Positions 5,986 through 14,651 of a DNA stretch of 23,312 nucleotides are shown piece after piece. The DNA comes from an uncultured Parabacteroides sp. GTDB taxonomy: Bacteria > Bacteroidota > Bacteroidia > Bacteroidales > Tannerellaceae. Both the position numbers and the translations under genes were made by a program. Location of the stretch: assembly GCA_910577325.1 (NCBI GenBank), contig CAJTMR010000035.1:1-23312 (forward strand), written 5' to 3'. Below the pieces are notes generated by a model. The model had not been told where the DNA came from and ran no database searches. It worked only from the letters and a program-made list of their open reading frames with translations. How positions within the stretch are numbered: position 1 is the first letter of the stretch; every line of letters starts with the position of its first letter.

Positions 5986-8571
5986 TTAGAAAGTGAATCG
6001 TAATGCAATACGGATGCCTCCTTTCTTGATGTCAGGATGATCCAGATAAGTTAAGCGTCTGTAATAATCGATGCGCAAGATCTTGAATATATTTTCCAAA
6101 CCGACACTGCATTCCATATATGGAGTATTACCCAATGGCTGCGTCCCTTCCGGTAGAAGGAAAAGCCCTGGCGTCAGAGTCGGATTGTTTTTATCCGTCA
6201 GTCCGCCATAGATCATATTAAAGGAGAGAACTTCACGCAGGCGCAACCATTTAATACCCGGAATACGGTTCAGAAGCCAGCCCTTCATATAATAAGTGGC
6301 ATTGAACGATACATATTGGTCAGTCACAAATTCCAACGCGTTCATCAGATGAAATGCTTCTGGCTGAATTGTGATAGATTGGTTCGTATTAGGCAGGATC
6401 AACAAGGGGAAAGGTACTTTATCCCAGACCTTGCCTGCTTTTACTTGTGTATCGATGTGACCGAACGAAGAAAGCCAGATACGTTTTTCTGCACTGATCT
6501 CCGTGTGGTTGTAATTGTAATCACCGCCTAACACGCCTTTAATGCCTAATTGATGGGAGAGCTTGAATACGGGTGCGTCTTTAGACAGGTTGAATACGGA
6601 TTCTTTACCTGAGCGCCCGTTGTAAGCGCGTTCACCTGGAGCGAAACGCAACTGCGTCCCGATTTCGGATGTCGTGAAATCTTTTATATGGTATAAATTT
6701 CCGGCTCCATCCCGTCTTATATATTGGAGCGTTCCAGCCGCTTCGTTGTTCTGATTCATCATCCAGGACTTCCATGTCAGACCGTTCAGCCATTCTTTTT
6801 CGTATTGCAATACGCTTTTCCGGATATACTGCATCTTGGTCACCGGTTCGCCTACTTTCCATGCAACGAAAATGTTATCTTTGCTTGTGAAAAGGAAATC
6901 CTGGCCTGGGGTATATACGTCATATTCCTGGATAAACGACAAGTTATTGATTGGGTTTTCACCTTCGTGATATTCTTTTTTAGTAAAACTGTGCGTTAAT
7001 TTCAGGTTGTATTTGATCTTACGGTCGTTTGTTCCGTAAGCCAGATAGCCGCTTGCAAACCAATGTGGATTAAGATTGGCGGTCGTCATTCCTCCCACAC
7101 GCATACGGAAGCCTTCCAGATGGTTTGCACTGAAGGTTGTATTCATCGGACCGAAATCGAATTTGGTCGCTTTCTTGTCGTTTGCTGTCGGGATATAGCC
7201 CGTTATCAGGATTTCGGCAGTTTTGATAATGGCGTTAAAGGCCGGAACTTTACGCAGTTGCCCCAATAATTCTTTTAATGCGTCTTCCTTTTCTTTCAGT
7301 GGAATAGGGCGGTTGTGCGTCCAGAACGTATCCGGTTGTGCCGCCGCTTGCGGCAATACATGCAATGTTCCCAAAAGTCCGAAAACGGAATCAGCATTCT
7401 GCACGTTGAATTTATAATTGTCGTAATTTCTGAGTTGGTGGGCGTAAAGTTGTTGCGTTCCCTTTACTACATAGAAATTAACAAAGGTATTCTCTCGGTC
7501 GAGTACCCAGGTACTGTCCGGCATCTGTTTGAATTCCTGTTCGATACGAAGCTTGTCTACCCAGTTCAGATTGATATTTGCAGGGGTGTTCAACAGTACT
7601 TTCCTGACGATATAATTACCGTCAAGCGTAATATAAAGCCGTCCCGTAAATCCGTAGCTTTCGCTGTTTGCCGGAACGAAAGCCAGATCCACACATTTGT
7701 CTTCTCCCACATCAAGCGTATCCATGATGTAGTAATGATAATATGTGGTCGCCAGTGTCGATGACAACGGGCTGACAAATCGGTTTAACAAGATGGGAAT
7801 GTTGTTATCGAAAATATTGATACTCTTGAATATCTCTTCCAGGTTGGAGGTTATACCGCCCCCGTCATCCAATGTTTTGTCAACTCCCTGCATGCGTTTA
7901 GCCCTGACAATCGTTTTTTCGGTTTTAGGGCTTTTTCGGTAATAAAAGTCCGATAAACTTTCACGTACGGAAACGGTCAGAATCGGTTTGCCGTTAAATT
8001 CGGACGTATCCAGGTAATTTTTGATGAATTTGAATTTTTTCAGGAATTTGTTCTTGTCGAGGTTCGGATTGAAATCGTCCAGCGACAAGCTTAGTTTTTC
8101 GTACACCTCCGTTTGATATTCCGGCTTTGCCTCGATCCGGTTGTTATTTTTGTGTGCAATTACTTTTTTGATAAGTTCTACTGCCGGGTTATCTTTGCGG
8201 GTATATTTTTCTCTCTTAGGTTTGACCACGACCTCCGATATCTCGAAAGCTGTCGGTTTCAACAGCAATTCCAGATTGTCATTCTTTTTTCCAAGTTTGA
8301 GGTCGATGAATTTGGTATCGTAGCCCAATGAGGCGGCAGCCAGTCTGCTGTAGCCTTGATTGTTTTGGAGAATGAATGCACCATTGTCGTCTGTCATAGC
8401 TCCGATAGTCGATCCGTCGAAATAGACGGATACGAACGGAAGCGGCTCACCGGTAATCGAATCTTTGACAATACCGGATGCCGAGGTAAAACTCTGGGCG
8501 TAGGATAGAAAATTTCCTGTTACCGATTGTAACAGAGCTATTAATGTTATATAACGGATAATTCTTACCAT
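5986..8571 (-). CDS. DUF5686 / carboxypeptidase-regulatory-domain outer-membrane protein
   Basis: An 861-residue protein of unknown function typical of Bacteroidetes. An N-terminal signal peptide (about 1-25, ending SYAQS) is followed by a carboxypeptidase-regulatory-like domain (about 29-110; SGIVKDSITGEPLPFVSVYF) and then a long DUF5686 region. The C-terminal third has alternating polar and aromatic residues (SVGLENIFKILRIDYYRRLT, ending IRIALRFTF), suggesting an outer-membrane beta-barrel that closes on a terminal Phe. No TonB-box or plug is visible, so it is unlikely to be a TonB-dependent transporter. It is divergent from the CDF exporter and precedes nhaC in an apparent two-gene operon. 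Confidence 0.85.
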   Translation of the reverse strand: MVRIIRYITLIALLQSVTGNFLSYAQSFTSASGIVKDSITGEPLPFVSVYFDGSTIGAMTDDNGAFILQNNQGYSRLAAASLGYDTKFIDLKLGKKNDNLELLLKPTAFEISEVVVKPKREKYTRKDNPAVELIKKVIAHKNNNRIEAKPEYQTEVYEKLSLSLDDFNPNLDKNKFLKKFKFIKNYLDTSEFNGKPILTVSVRESLSDFYYRKSPKTEKTIVRAKRMQGVDKTLDDGGGITSNLEEIFKSINIFDNNIPILLNRFVSPLSSTLATTYYHYYIMDTLDVGEDKCVDLAFVPANSESYGFTGRLYITLDGNYIVRKVLLNTPANINLNWVDKLRIEQEFKQMPDSTWVLDRENTFVNFYVVKGTQQLYAHQLRNYDNYKFNVQNADSVFGLLGTLHVLPQAAAQPDTFWTHNRPIPLKEKEDALKELLGQLRKVPAFNAIIKTAEILITGYIPTANDKKATKFDFGPMNTTFSANHLEGFRMRVGGMTTANLNPHWFASGYLAYGTNDRKIKYNLKLTHSFTKKEYHEGENPINNLSFIQEYDVYTPGQDFLFTSKDNIFVAWKVGEPVTKMQYIRKSVLQYEKEWLNGLTWKSWMMNQNNEAAGTLQYIRRDGAGNLYHIKDFTTSEIGTQLRFAPGERAYNGRSGKESVFNLSKDAPVFKLSHQLGIKGVLGGDYNYNHTEISAEKRIWLSSFGHIDTQVKAGKVWDKVPFPLLILPNTNQSITIQPEAFHLMNALEFVTDQYVSFNATYYMKGWLLNRIPGIKWLRLREVLSFNMIYGGLTDKNNPTLTPGLFLLPEGTQPLGNTPYMECSVGLENIFKILRIDYYRRLTYLDHPDIKKGGIRIALRFTF

Positions 8572-8605
8572 GTATTTAACGTTGTTCCTTCTCGGATATA
8601 GACAA

Positions 8606-8613
8606 CAAAGGTA
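8606..8613 (-). promoter_or_regulatory. -7 box for the DUF5686-nhaC operon
   Basis: CAAAGGTA on the plus strand reads TACCTTTG on the minus strand, a perfect TAnnTTTG. It lies 34 bp upstream of the DUF5686 start. I see no good TTTG at -33, so this rests on the -7 box alone. Confidence 0.5.
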
Positions 8614-8812
8614 AGGTTTTTATTGATTACAGTCTTACAGGCGATATTAATAATCTTTAATCTACAAAAGTGCGTCCGGTTATTCACCCAAAGTCTTACC
8701 GGTCTCTTTTTGGGCATGTCTTTGGAATGGTTTGGGGGAGAGACACGGTTTGCCGGCGAAGTATTTCACCGAAGGAAGTCCGTCATGCGTCTGTATATGC
8801 CCTGTGGGAAAA

Positions 8813-8887
8813 GTTGATATTTCAGAGATTTTGGCTAAGTTTGCGCTGCAATAATATTCTCGGGATACGAAAGCCTGTTTAATTTTG
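8813..8887 (+). promoter_or_regulatory. Two candidate promoters for the CDF gene
   Basis: TAAGTTTG (8836-8843) is a perfect -7 box with GTTG (8813-8816) 19 bases upstream. A second perfect -7 box, TAATTTTG, is at 8880-8887, with no clear -33 partner. Either would serve the ATG at 8951, and the second gives the shorter leader. Confidence 0.5.
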
Positions 8888-8950
8888 CGCGACGCTGTTT
8901 CTGTGAAGAACACAACAGGTTGTATAGCGAATAATCCAAATGTAAAAATA

Positions 8951-9847
8951 ATGAAAGAGCATATTCGGAAAAGAAATATCATGGCCGTGACCTTGGTTGG
9001 ATCGCTTGCCAACTTTTTGCTATTGGTTTTCAAATTCATGGCAGGCGTGTTAGGGCACAGCAGTGCCATGGTTGCGGATGCAGTGCACTCGCTATCTGAT
9101 TTTGTGACAGATATAATCGTTTTGCTTTTCATTAACATATCGTCCAAACCGAAAGACGAAGGACACGACTACGGACATGGAAAATATGAGACTTTGGCTA
9201 CTACGGTCATCGGGAGTGTTCTGATGTGTGTAGGAGGCAGCCTTTTCTGGGATGGCGTGAATAAGATTTTCGGGTTCTATTTTAGGGATGAACAGTTGGA
9301 AGCCCCTGGTGCTATCGCGCTTATTGCTGCGGTGGTGTCTATTATGACAAAGGAAGTCCTGTATCACTTGACGTTACGTGTCGGAAAGATGGAGAATAGC
9401 CAGGCTGTGGTCGCAAATGCGTGGCATCATCGTTCGGATGCTTTTTCTTCTATCGGGACGATGTTGGGTATCGGAGGAGCCATCCTTTTGGGTGATGGCT
9501 GGCGTGTGCTGGATCCGATAGCAGCCGTGATTGTCAGCGTGTTGATTGTAAAAGTAGCATTTCGGTTGGTCATACCTGCAATTAATGATTTGCTGGAAAG
9601 ATCCTTACCGGGCGAAATCGAAGATGAGATTCTTTCCATAATAAATGAGACGCCGGAGGTCAAGAACCCGCATAATTTGTGTACACGCAGGATCGGTAAT
9701 GATTTTGCAATAGAAGTACATATCCGGGTCGACGGGCAAATAACCGTAAACCGTGCGCATGAGTTGACGAAAGAAATAGAAAACAAGTTACGTTTGAAAT
9801 TCGGCCCGGCAACTCATATCGTCTTGCATGTCGAACCGATAAAATAG
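8951..9847 (+). CDS. Cation diffusion facilitator (CDF) metal exporter
   Basis: A 298-residue inner-membrane divalent-cation/H+ antiporter. Six hydrophobic segments occupy about residues 8-210. The transport site is formed by H46-x3-D50 in the second helix (VADAVHSLSD) and H159-x3-D163 in the fifth (AWHHRSD). The loop GHDYGHGKYET is typical of the family, and a cytoplasmic dimerisation domain (about 215-298) ends in HIVLHVEP. An HxxxD/HxxxD site usually goes with Zn2+, while Mn2+ exporters tend to have DxxxD; Fe2+ or Co2+ are not excluded. The frame opens at a TTG (8885), but that codon overlaps a -7 box and the ATG at 8951 begins the conserved region, so I use 8951. The 3' end is 7 bp from the convergent plug-like gene with no terminator between. 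Confidence 0.9.
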   Translation: MKEHIRKRNIMAVTLVGSLANFLLLVFKFMAGVLGHSSAMVADAVHSLSDFVTDIIVLLFINISSKPKDEGHDYGHGKYETLATTVIGSVLMCVGGSLFWDGVNKIFGFYFRDEQLEAPGAIALIAAVVSIMTKEVLYHLTLRVGKMENSQAVVANAWHHRSDAFSSIGTMLGIGGAILLGDGWRVLDPIAAVIVSVLIVKVAFRLVIPAINDLLERSLPGEIEDEILSIINETPEVKNPHNLCTRRIGNDFAIEVHIRVDGQITVNRAHELTKEIENKLRLKFGPATHIVLHVEPIK

Positions 9848-9854
9848 AAAGATA

Positions 9855-11129
9855 TTAGAAAACCTGCATTTCATTCTTTACAGTCGTGACACCGATCAGC
9901 CGGTCGTAGCGGGCGCCTGCCGGACAGTAATAGACATAGATGCTGTATTCATTTTGAGCCTGATAGTAGTTGCCCTCTATCGGGCTTGTCTGGCCGGTAG
10001 TGGAGCCGGTCGGGACAAACAAATACTGGTAATTGTAACTTCCCTGTTTGAGAAGGACCGCTTTTTCGTATTGCTTCGTATCGAAGTTATAACCCATCTT
10101 GCTCTTTTCATCCAATACGTTATTGAACAGCTCGCCGTTCAGATAGACGCTACCATCTGGTATCGGATCGCATGCAAGTGTAAAATGTACGATATAATAA
10201 TCCGCTTCCGTATCCGGATCGTTACAGTCGCTGCAACGGATGAAGAAACGGCCGTCCTGATCCTGGTCATACTGATAGGAACCTTTATCCCGTTTGTAAT
10301 CGGTCATAAGTTCCACGTTGTAATAAGGGTTGTGGAAGGAGATGTTTTCGACGTGCATGCCATTATATTTATTGCTTAGGAATTCCATGCGACGGAATTC
10401 GTTTCCGGCAGGGAAAATAAGGTCGCGGTTATAAGTATAGGAAATTTGGTTTTCCAAAATGCTCATGGGCTGCAAGTCTGTCACGGCATTGTCGCGCCGG
10501 TTATCCTGGTAAACGAATATCTTCAGGTCGGTTTGCGGGTAAGTGATCGGAAAATTCTTGTTGTTGATGTTAAAACTTACCTGTTGATGGTTCCGGTTGG
10601 TGTCGATATCCGTGTTCCCGCTCACCGAAGCCGAAATGTTGACAACCGGTTCTGCCACAGAAAAACAGGCCGTAAAAATGATCTGCTCCGGCATATCCTC
10701 ATTATAAACCTGAACAGCATAATTACCAGAGACCTTAAACCGGATATCATCGTTCGGAAGCAACAGGCGGTAGTTTGAATATTGGGTCGTAGTCCCGATG
10801 GAATTGGCAAAATCATCGATTGTTGCTCCTTGGAAACCATTCATATATTCGATAGGACTCAATTGTGATCGTGTCCAGTCGGCATTGCAGTGTATCACGT
10901 TATAAGCATATCGTGTGTATCCGCTGCCCAAACCGTCGAAATTGATTTCGATCCGATCTTCTCCTCCCAACGTTATGTAAGGCTCGGATATCAAGTTTCC
11001 GGAGACTTTCACCTGAAGTGTCTTTATCTGTTTGTCATTGACATTGGTGAAGTACTTGACCTGTGCGTTTGCCCTGATGGAAAGGACAAAAAGCATCATA
11101 AATAGTAAACTGTACACTCTCATTTTCAT
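9855..11129 (-). CDS. Type IX secretion plug-like protein (formerly DUF5103)
   Basis: A 424-residue secreted or periplasmic protein with a signal peptide (about 1-22, ending ANA before Q). The body is all-beta in character and matches the DUF5103 pattern: an N-terminal part around NLISEPYITLGGEDRIEINFD and GYTRYAYNVIHCNADW, and a C-terminal part with GSVYLNGELFN and the aromatic run NYQYLF. Members of this family include the Plug protein that closes the periplasmic face of the SprA translocon in the type IX secretion system. Relatives also occur in genomes with little evidence of T9SS, so the role here is uncertain. No other T9SS gene is in the window. Divergent from nqrA, convergent with the CDF gene. 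Confidence 0.8.
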   Translation of the reverse strand: MKMRVYSLLFMMLFVLSIRANAQVKYFTNVNDKQIKTLQVKVSGNLISEPYITLGGEDRIEINFDGLGSGYTRYAYNVIHCNADWTRSQLSPIEYMNGFQGATIDDFANSIGTTTQYSNYRLLLPNDDIRFKVSGNYAVQVYNEDMPEQIIFTACFSVAEPVVNISASVSGNTDIDTNRNHQQVSFNINNKNFPITYPQTDLKIFVYQDNRRDNAVTDLQPMSILENQISYTYNRDLIFPAGNEFRRMEFLSNKYNGMHVENISFHNPYYNVELMTDYKRDKGSYQYDQDQDGRFFIRCSDCNDPDTEADYYIVHFTLACDPIPDGSVYLNGELFNNVLDEKSKMGYNFDTKQYEKAVLLKQGSYNYQYLFVPTGSTTGQTSPIEGNYYQAQNEYSIYVYYCPAGARYDRLIGVTTVKNEMQVF

Positions 11130-11148
11130 ATTTCCGTCTTTACCGGTG

Positions 11149-11156
11149 CAAAATTA
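11149..11156 (-). promoter_or_regulatory. -7 box for the plug-like gene
   Basis: CAAAATTA reads TAATTTTG on the minus strand, a perfect TAnnTTTG, 19 bp upstream of the start at 11129. No clear -33 TTTG is seen. Confidence 0.5.
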
Positions 11157-11212
11157 TGGAATTATTTCTTTATTTATTTTCCGTTCCCTGCTTTAAAGCA
11201 TAAAAAATTGCT

Positions 11213-11220
11213 TACTTTTG
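11213..11220 (+). promoter_or_regulatory. -7 box of the nqrABCDEF operon promoter
   Basis: TACTTTTG is a perfect TAnnTTTG -7 box, 35 bp upstream of the nqrA ATG at 11256. The -33 region is poor (GCTT at 11190-11193, 19 bases upstream). Together with the opposing box at 11149-11156 it makes a compact divergent promoter region of about 125 bp. Confidence 0.6.
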
Positions 11221-11255
11221 CGGAAAAATTACATATAAACAATTTTAGTTGTATC

Positions 11256-12605
11256 ATGGCAAATGTGATTAAGATTAAAAAAGGTTTAGACATTAATCTG
11301 AAGGGCAAAGCTTCGGACGTACTGTTAAACGGAGGGAAAAGCGATAGTTACGCTATCGTTCCCGATTATTATAACGGTATTGTACCCAAAGTTGTTGCCA
11401 AAGTAGGAGAAAAAGTCAAAGCCGGTTCTGTATTGATGATCGATAAGAACCGCCCGGAAATCAAGTTTGTTTCGCCTGTCAGTGGCGAAGTAACTGCCGT
11501 AAATCGAGGAGAGAAACGTAAAGTGCTTAGCGTGGTCGTCAAGCCGGAAGCGCAGATCGAGTATGAAGATTTCGGTAAGAAGAATGTGGCTTCTCTGAAG
11601 AGGGAAGAGGTAAAGGAGGCGATCCAGCACGCTGGTATGTGGCCGTTTATCAAACAACGTCCGTATGACATTGTTGCTTCACCGGCTGACGAACCGCGTG
11701 ATATCTTTGTCTCCGCATTCTATTCCGCACCGTTGTCTCCGAATTTCGATTTCGTAGTGAAGGGGCAGGAGGCTGATTTCCAGACAGGATTGGATGCACT
11801 TGCAAAACTTACCGATGGCAAGGTATATGTCGGTATCCGTAAAGGTTCTTCCGTCAGTGTGAAAGGTGTTGAAACAGTAGAGGTGGAAGGTCCGCATCCG
11901 GCAGCCAATGTAGGAGTACAGATTAATCACATCAAACCAATCAATAAGGGTGAAGTGGTTTGGACCGTGAATCCTGCTGATGTGATCGTAATCGGCCGTT
12001 TGTTCAATAAAGGCATCGCTGATTTCAGCCGTTTGGTTGTAATAACCGGTTCCGAAACCACGGAGAGAGGATACATAAAAGCAATCGCCGGCTGTACGAT
12101 CAGTAGCTTGGTTGACGGGAAGATCATGAGAGGCAACGAAGATATCCGTATCATCAGCGGTAACGTGCTGAGTGGAACGAAGGTGATGAAAGACGATTAT
12201 CTGGGTGCATACGACAACCAGATTACAGTTATCCCGGAAGGTAACGATACACACGATTTCTTCGGTTGGGCGACTCCCGGTTTCGGGAAATTCAGCGTGA
12301 GCCATTCATTCCCTGCGTGGTTGATGGGTAAAAACAAGGAATACGTGATAGACGCCCGTATCAAAGGAGGTAAGCGCGCTATGATCATGTCTAACGAATA
12401 TGACAGTGTGTTCCCGATGGACATCATGCCGGAATATCTGCTGAAGGCCATTATCGCGTTCGATATCGACAAGATGGAAAACCTGGGTATCTATGAAGTC
12501 GCACCCGAAGATTTCGCCCTTTGCGAATTCGTCGATACGTCCAAGCTCGAAATTCAGAAGATTGTTCGTCAAGGTCTGGACGTATTATACAAGGAAATGA
12601 ATTAA
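11256..12605 (+). CDS. nqrA: Na+-translocating NADH:quinone reductase subunit A
   Basis: 449 residues, the usual NqrA length. NqrA is the large cytoplasmic subunit of the Na+-NQR complex, has no membrane segment or covalent cofactor, and sits on NqrB near the quinone site. Recognisable features are the N-terminal KIKKGLDINLKG (5-16), a biotinyl/lipoyl-like fold segment (KVKAGSVLMIDKNRPEIKFV, about 53-72) and the conserved GPHPAANVG (212-220). The frame is open upstream to 11208, but that would run across the promoter box; the ATG at 11256 starts at the conserved N-terminus. First gene of a six-gene operon with gaps of 4-28 bp. Confidence 0.96.
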   Translation: MANVIKIKKGLDINLKGKASDVLLNGGKSDSYAIVPDYYNGIVPKVVAKVGEKVKAGSVLMIDKNRPEIKFVSPVSGEVTAVNRGEKRKVLSVVVKPEAQIEYEDFGKKNVASLKREEVKEAIQHAGMWPFIKQRPYDIVASPADEPRDIFVSAFYSAPLSPNFDFVVKGQEADFQTGLDALAKLTDGKVYVGIRKGSSVSVKGVETVEVEGPHPAANVGVQINHIKPINKGEVVWTVNPADVIVIGRLFNKGIADFSRLVVITGSETTERGYIKAIAGCTISSLVDGKIMRGNEDIRIISGNVLSGTKVMKDDYLGAYDNQITVIPEGNDTHDFFGWATPGFGKFSVSHSFPAWLMGKNKEYVIDARIKGGKRAMIMSNEYDSVFPMDIMPEYLLKAIIAFDIDKMENLGIYEVAPEDFALCEFVDTSKLEIQKIVRQGLDVLYKEMN

Positions 12606-12627
12606 TAACATTAAAATTTAGAATACA

Positions 12628-13830
12628 TTGAAAGCGTTAAGGAATTACCTCGACAAGATTAAGCCTGACTTTGAGGAAGGCGGAAAGCTGGCGATGTTCC
12701 GTTCTGTTTTTGAAGGGTTCGAAACATTTCTGTTTGTTCCGAGCACAACTTCGAAATCAGGCGTACACATTCATGATTATATTGATTCGAAGCGCACGAT
12801 GACCGTTGTCATCCTTGCTTTGTTGCCTGCTTTGCTTTTTGGTATGTACAATGTCGGTTATCAGCATAACCTTGCAGTAGGGGCTGATCCGGGATTTTTC
12901 ATGACTTTTATTTTCGGTTTTTTGGCTGTATTGCCTAAAATCATTGTTTCGTATGTGGTAGGTCTGGGTATCGAATTTGCTGTTGCCCAGGTGAAGAAGG
13001 AAGAAATCCAGGAAGGTTTCCTGGTTTCCGGTATCTTGATCCCGATGATCGTTCCAATCGACACTCCACTGTGGATGATCGCTGTTGCTACTGCATTCGC
13101 TGTTGTTTTTGCCAAGGAAGTATTCGGCGGTACAGGTTATAATGTATTCAATGTTGCGTTGGTAACACGTGCATTCCTGTTTTTCGCTTATCCGGCAGCC
13201 ATGTCCGGCGACCAGGTATTCGTTCGTACGGCTGATACGTTCGGTATCGGTGGCGGACAGGTTGTAGACGGTTTCTCCGGTGCTACTCCGTTGGGACAGG
13301 TCGCTATCGCAGGCAAGGAACTGATCGGCTCGTTCCAGGCTGTCGATGTTCTCGGAAATCCGATCTCCACATGTGATATGTTCTTGGGGCTGATTCCGGG
13401 TTCGATTGGTGAAACATCCGTATTGGCGATCCTGATTGGTGCGGCGATCCTTCTGTTCACAAAGATCGCAAGTTGGAAAACAATGGTTTCCGTATTTGTG
13501 GGTGGTGCGGTTATGTCGCTTATATTCAATATGATCGGAACAACGGTAGCCATGTGCGTATCTCCGTTGGATCATTTGTTCCTGGGTGGTTTCGCATTCG
13601 GAGCTGTGTTTATGGCTACCGACCCTGTCACTTCCGCCCGTACGGAAACGGGTAAGTATATCTATGGTTTCTTGGTAGGAGCTATGGCTATCATTATCCG
13701 TGCATTGAATCCGGGTTATCCTGAAGGTATGATGCTCGCGATCCTGTTGATGAATGTATTTGCTCCGCTGATCGACTATTATGTGGTGGAAGCCAACATC
13801 AACCGCAGATTGAAACGTGTAATCAAATAA
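12628..13830 (+). CDS. nqrB: Na+-translocating NADH:quinone reductase subunit B
   Basis: 400 residues, integral membrane subunit carrying a covalent FMN, riboflavin and the Na+ path. The flavinylation motif SGAT is at 217-220 (VVDGFSGATPLG), so FMN would be ester-linked to Thr220. About ten hydrophobic segments span 58-390. The start is a TTG at 12628, giving the family N-terminus MKALRNYLDKIKP; the next Met (residue 23) would remove conserved residues. It follows nqrA by 22 bp. The SGAT motif implies an ApbE flavin transferase elsewhere in the genome, since none is encoded here. Confidence 0.96.
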   Translation: MKALRNYLDKIKPDFEEGGKLAMFRSVFEGFETFLFVPSTTSKSGVHIHDYIDSKRTMTVVILALLPALLFGMYNVGYQHNLAVGADPGFFMTFIFGFLAVLPKIIVSYVVGLGIEFAVAQVKKEEIQEGFLVSGILIPMIVPIDTPLWMIAVATAFAVVFAKEVFGGTGYNVFNVALVTRAFLFFAYPAAMSGDQVFVRTADTFGIGGGQVVDGFSGATPLGQVAIAGKELIGSFQAVDVLGNPISTCDMFLGLIPGSIGETSVLAILIGAAILLFTKIASWKTMVSVFVGGAVMSLIFNMIGTTVAMCVSPLDHLFLGGFAFGAVFMATDPVTSARTETGKYIYGFLVGAMAIIIRALNPGYPEGMMLAILLMNVFAPLIDYYVVEANINRRLKRVIK

Positions 13831-13843
13831 AGTAAGAAGGAGT

Positions 13844-14647
13844 ATGGCAAAATATAAATGTAAAGTATGTGGATATATCCACGAAGGGAATAAAGTTCCG
13901 GATGTTTGCCCTATATGTGCAGCTCCCGCTTCCGATTTCGAAGAAGTGAAAGACGAGGCTGCTGCCAAGAAAGGTATTAACCGGGATAGTAATGTTTATA
14001 CGGTTGTATATGCTTCGGTAATGGTTGTCCTGGTAGCTGTCGTGTTGGCATTTACTTCCCAGTCTTTGAAAAGTTTCCAAAAAGCGAACGAAGATAACGA
14101 CAAGAGACAACAGATTCTGCGTTCGGTCAATGTTTCCGTACCGGCAGGAGAAGCGGAAGCTAAGTACAATGAATTGATCAAGGATGCGTTCCTGATCGAT
14201 GCAAACGGTGAAAAGGTCGGTGACGCGCAGGCTGCATTCGCCGGTAGCGAAGCGGACGCTTATCCGGTATTCGTGGCCAATATTGACGGACAAACCAAAT
14301 ATATCATGGCTTTGCACGGTGCAGGTTTGTGGGGACCGCTGTGGGGATATATTTCTGTCGATGCGGACAAGAATACGGTTTTTGGAACGGACTTCAGCCA
14401 CCAAGGTGAAACTCCGGGTCTGGGCGCGGAAATTACCAAGGTCGCTTTCAGTTCGCAATTTGCAGGAAAGCAACTTTTCAAAAATGGTGAATTCAAGTCT
14501 ATTGCTGTTGTGAAACCAGGCAAGAGCGCAGCCGGCCAGGATTATGTCGATGGTATCTCCGGTGGTACGATTACCAGCCAGGGAGTCGGCAATATGCTTT
14601 TCGACAGCTTGAAGGAATATAAGAAATTTTTAACTTCAAAAGAGTAA
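13844..14647 (+). CDS. nqrC: NqrC with an N-terminal rubredoxin-like domain
   Basis: 267 residues, about 40-45 longer at the N-terminus than an ordinary NqrC. Residues 1-35 are a rubredoxin-like module of the kind found at the end of rubrerythrins: CKVCGYIHEG (C6, C9) and CPICAAP (C22, C25). A short linker (about 36-48) leads to a single membrane helix (about 52-71) and the periplasmic FMN domain. The flavinylation motif SGGT is at 239-242 (YVDGISGGTITSQG), placing FMN on Thr242. NqrC relays electrons between the NqrD/E iron-sulfur centre and NqrB. By family topology the added domain faces the cytoplasm, where NqrF also sits. The four cysteines could hold Fe for electron transfer, or Zn as a structural site. 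The extension is in frame with no sign of a sequencing error. GGAG lies only 1 nt before the ATG, too close for a normal ribosome site. Follows nqrB by 13 bp. Confidence 0.94.
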   Translation: MAKYKCKVCGYIHEGNKVPDVCPICAAPASDFEEVKDEAAAKKGINRDSNVYTVVYASVMVVLVAVVLAFTSQSLKSFQKANEDNDKRQQILRSVNVSVPAGEAEAKYNELIKDAFLIDANGEKVGDAQAAFAGSEADAYPVFVANIDGQTKYIMALHGAGLWGPLWGYISVDADKNTVFGTDFSHQGETPGLGAEITKVAFSSQFAGKQLFKNGEFKSIAVVKPGKSAAGQDYVDGISGGTITSQGVGNMLFDSLKEYKKFLTSKE

Positions 14648-14651
14648 GAAA

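Larger units (their letters stand above)
8572..8950. other. Divergent intergenic region between the DUF5686 gene and the CDF gene
   Basis: This 379-bp gap holds promoters for both flanking genes. A plus-strand frame of 64 codons (8623-8817) has no resemblance to a protein family and no promoter of its own. The stretch 8640-8810 includes a partial inverted repeat, GGTCTCT with AGAGACA, and nothing else recognisable. Confidence 0.5.

Noticed and set aside
8885..8950. Upstream TTG start for the CDF gene
   Set aside because: The TTG overlaps the TAATTTTG -7 box (8880-8887), and the added 22 residues are unlike CDF N-termini. The ATG at 8951 fits better.
8680..9147. A 155-codon minus-strand frame across the CDF promoter region
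   Set aside because: It is antisense to the start of the CDF gene and covers both of its promoter boxes. The translation shows no domain.
12757..13968. A 403-codon minus-strand open frame over nqrB
   Set aside because: It is antisense to nqrB and the start of nqrC, both of which are full-length recognised genes. Its translation is rich in His, Arg, Ser and Thr with no hydrophobic core, as expected for a shadow of a codon-biased gene.
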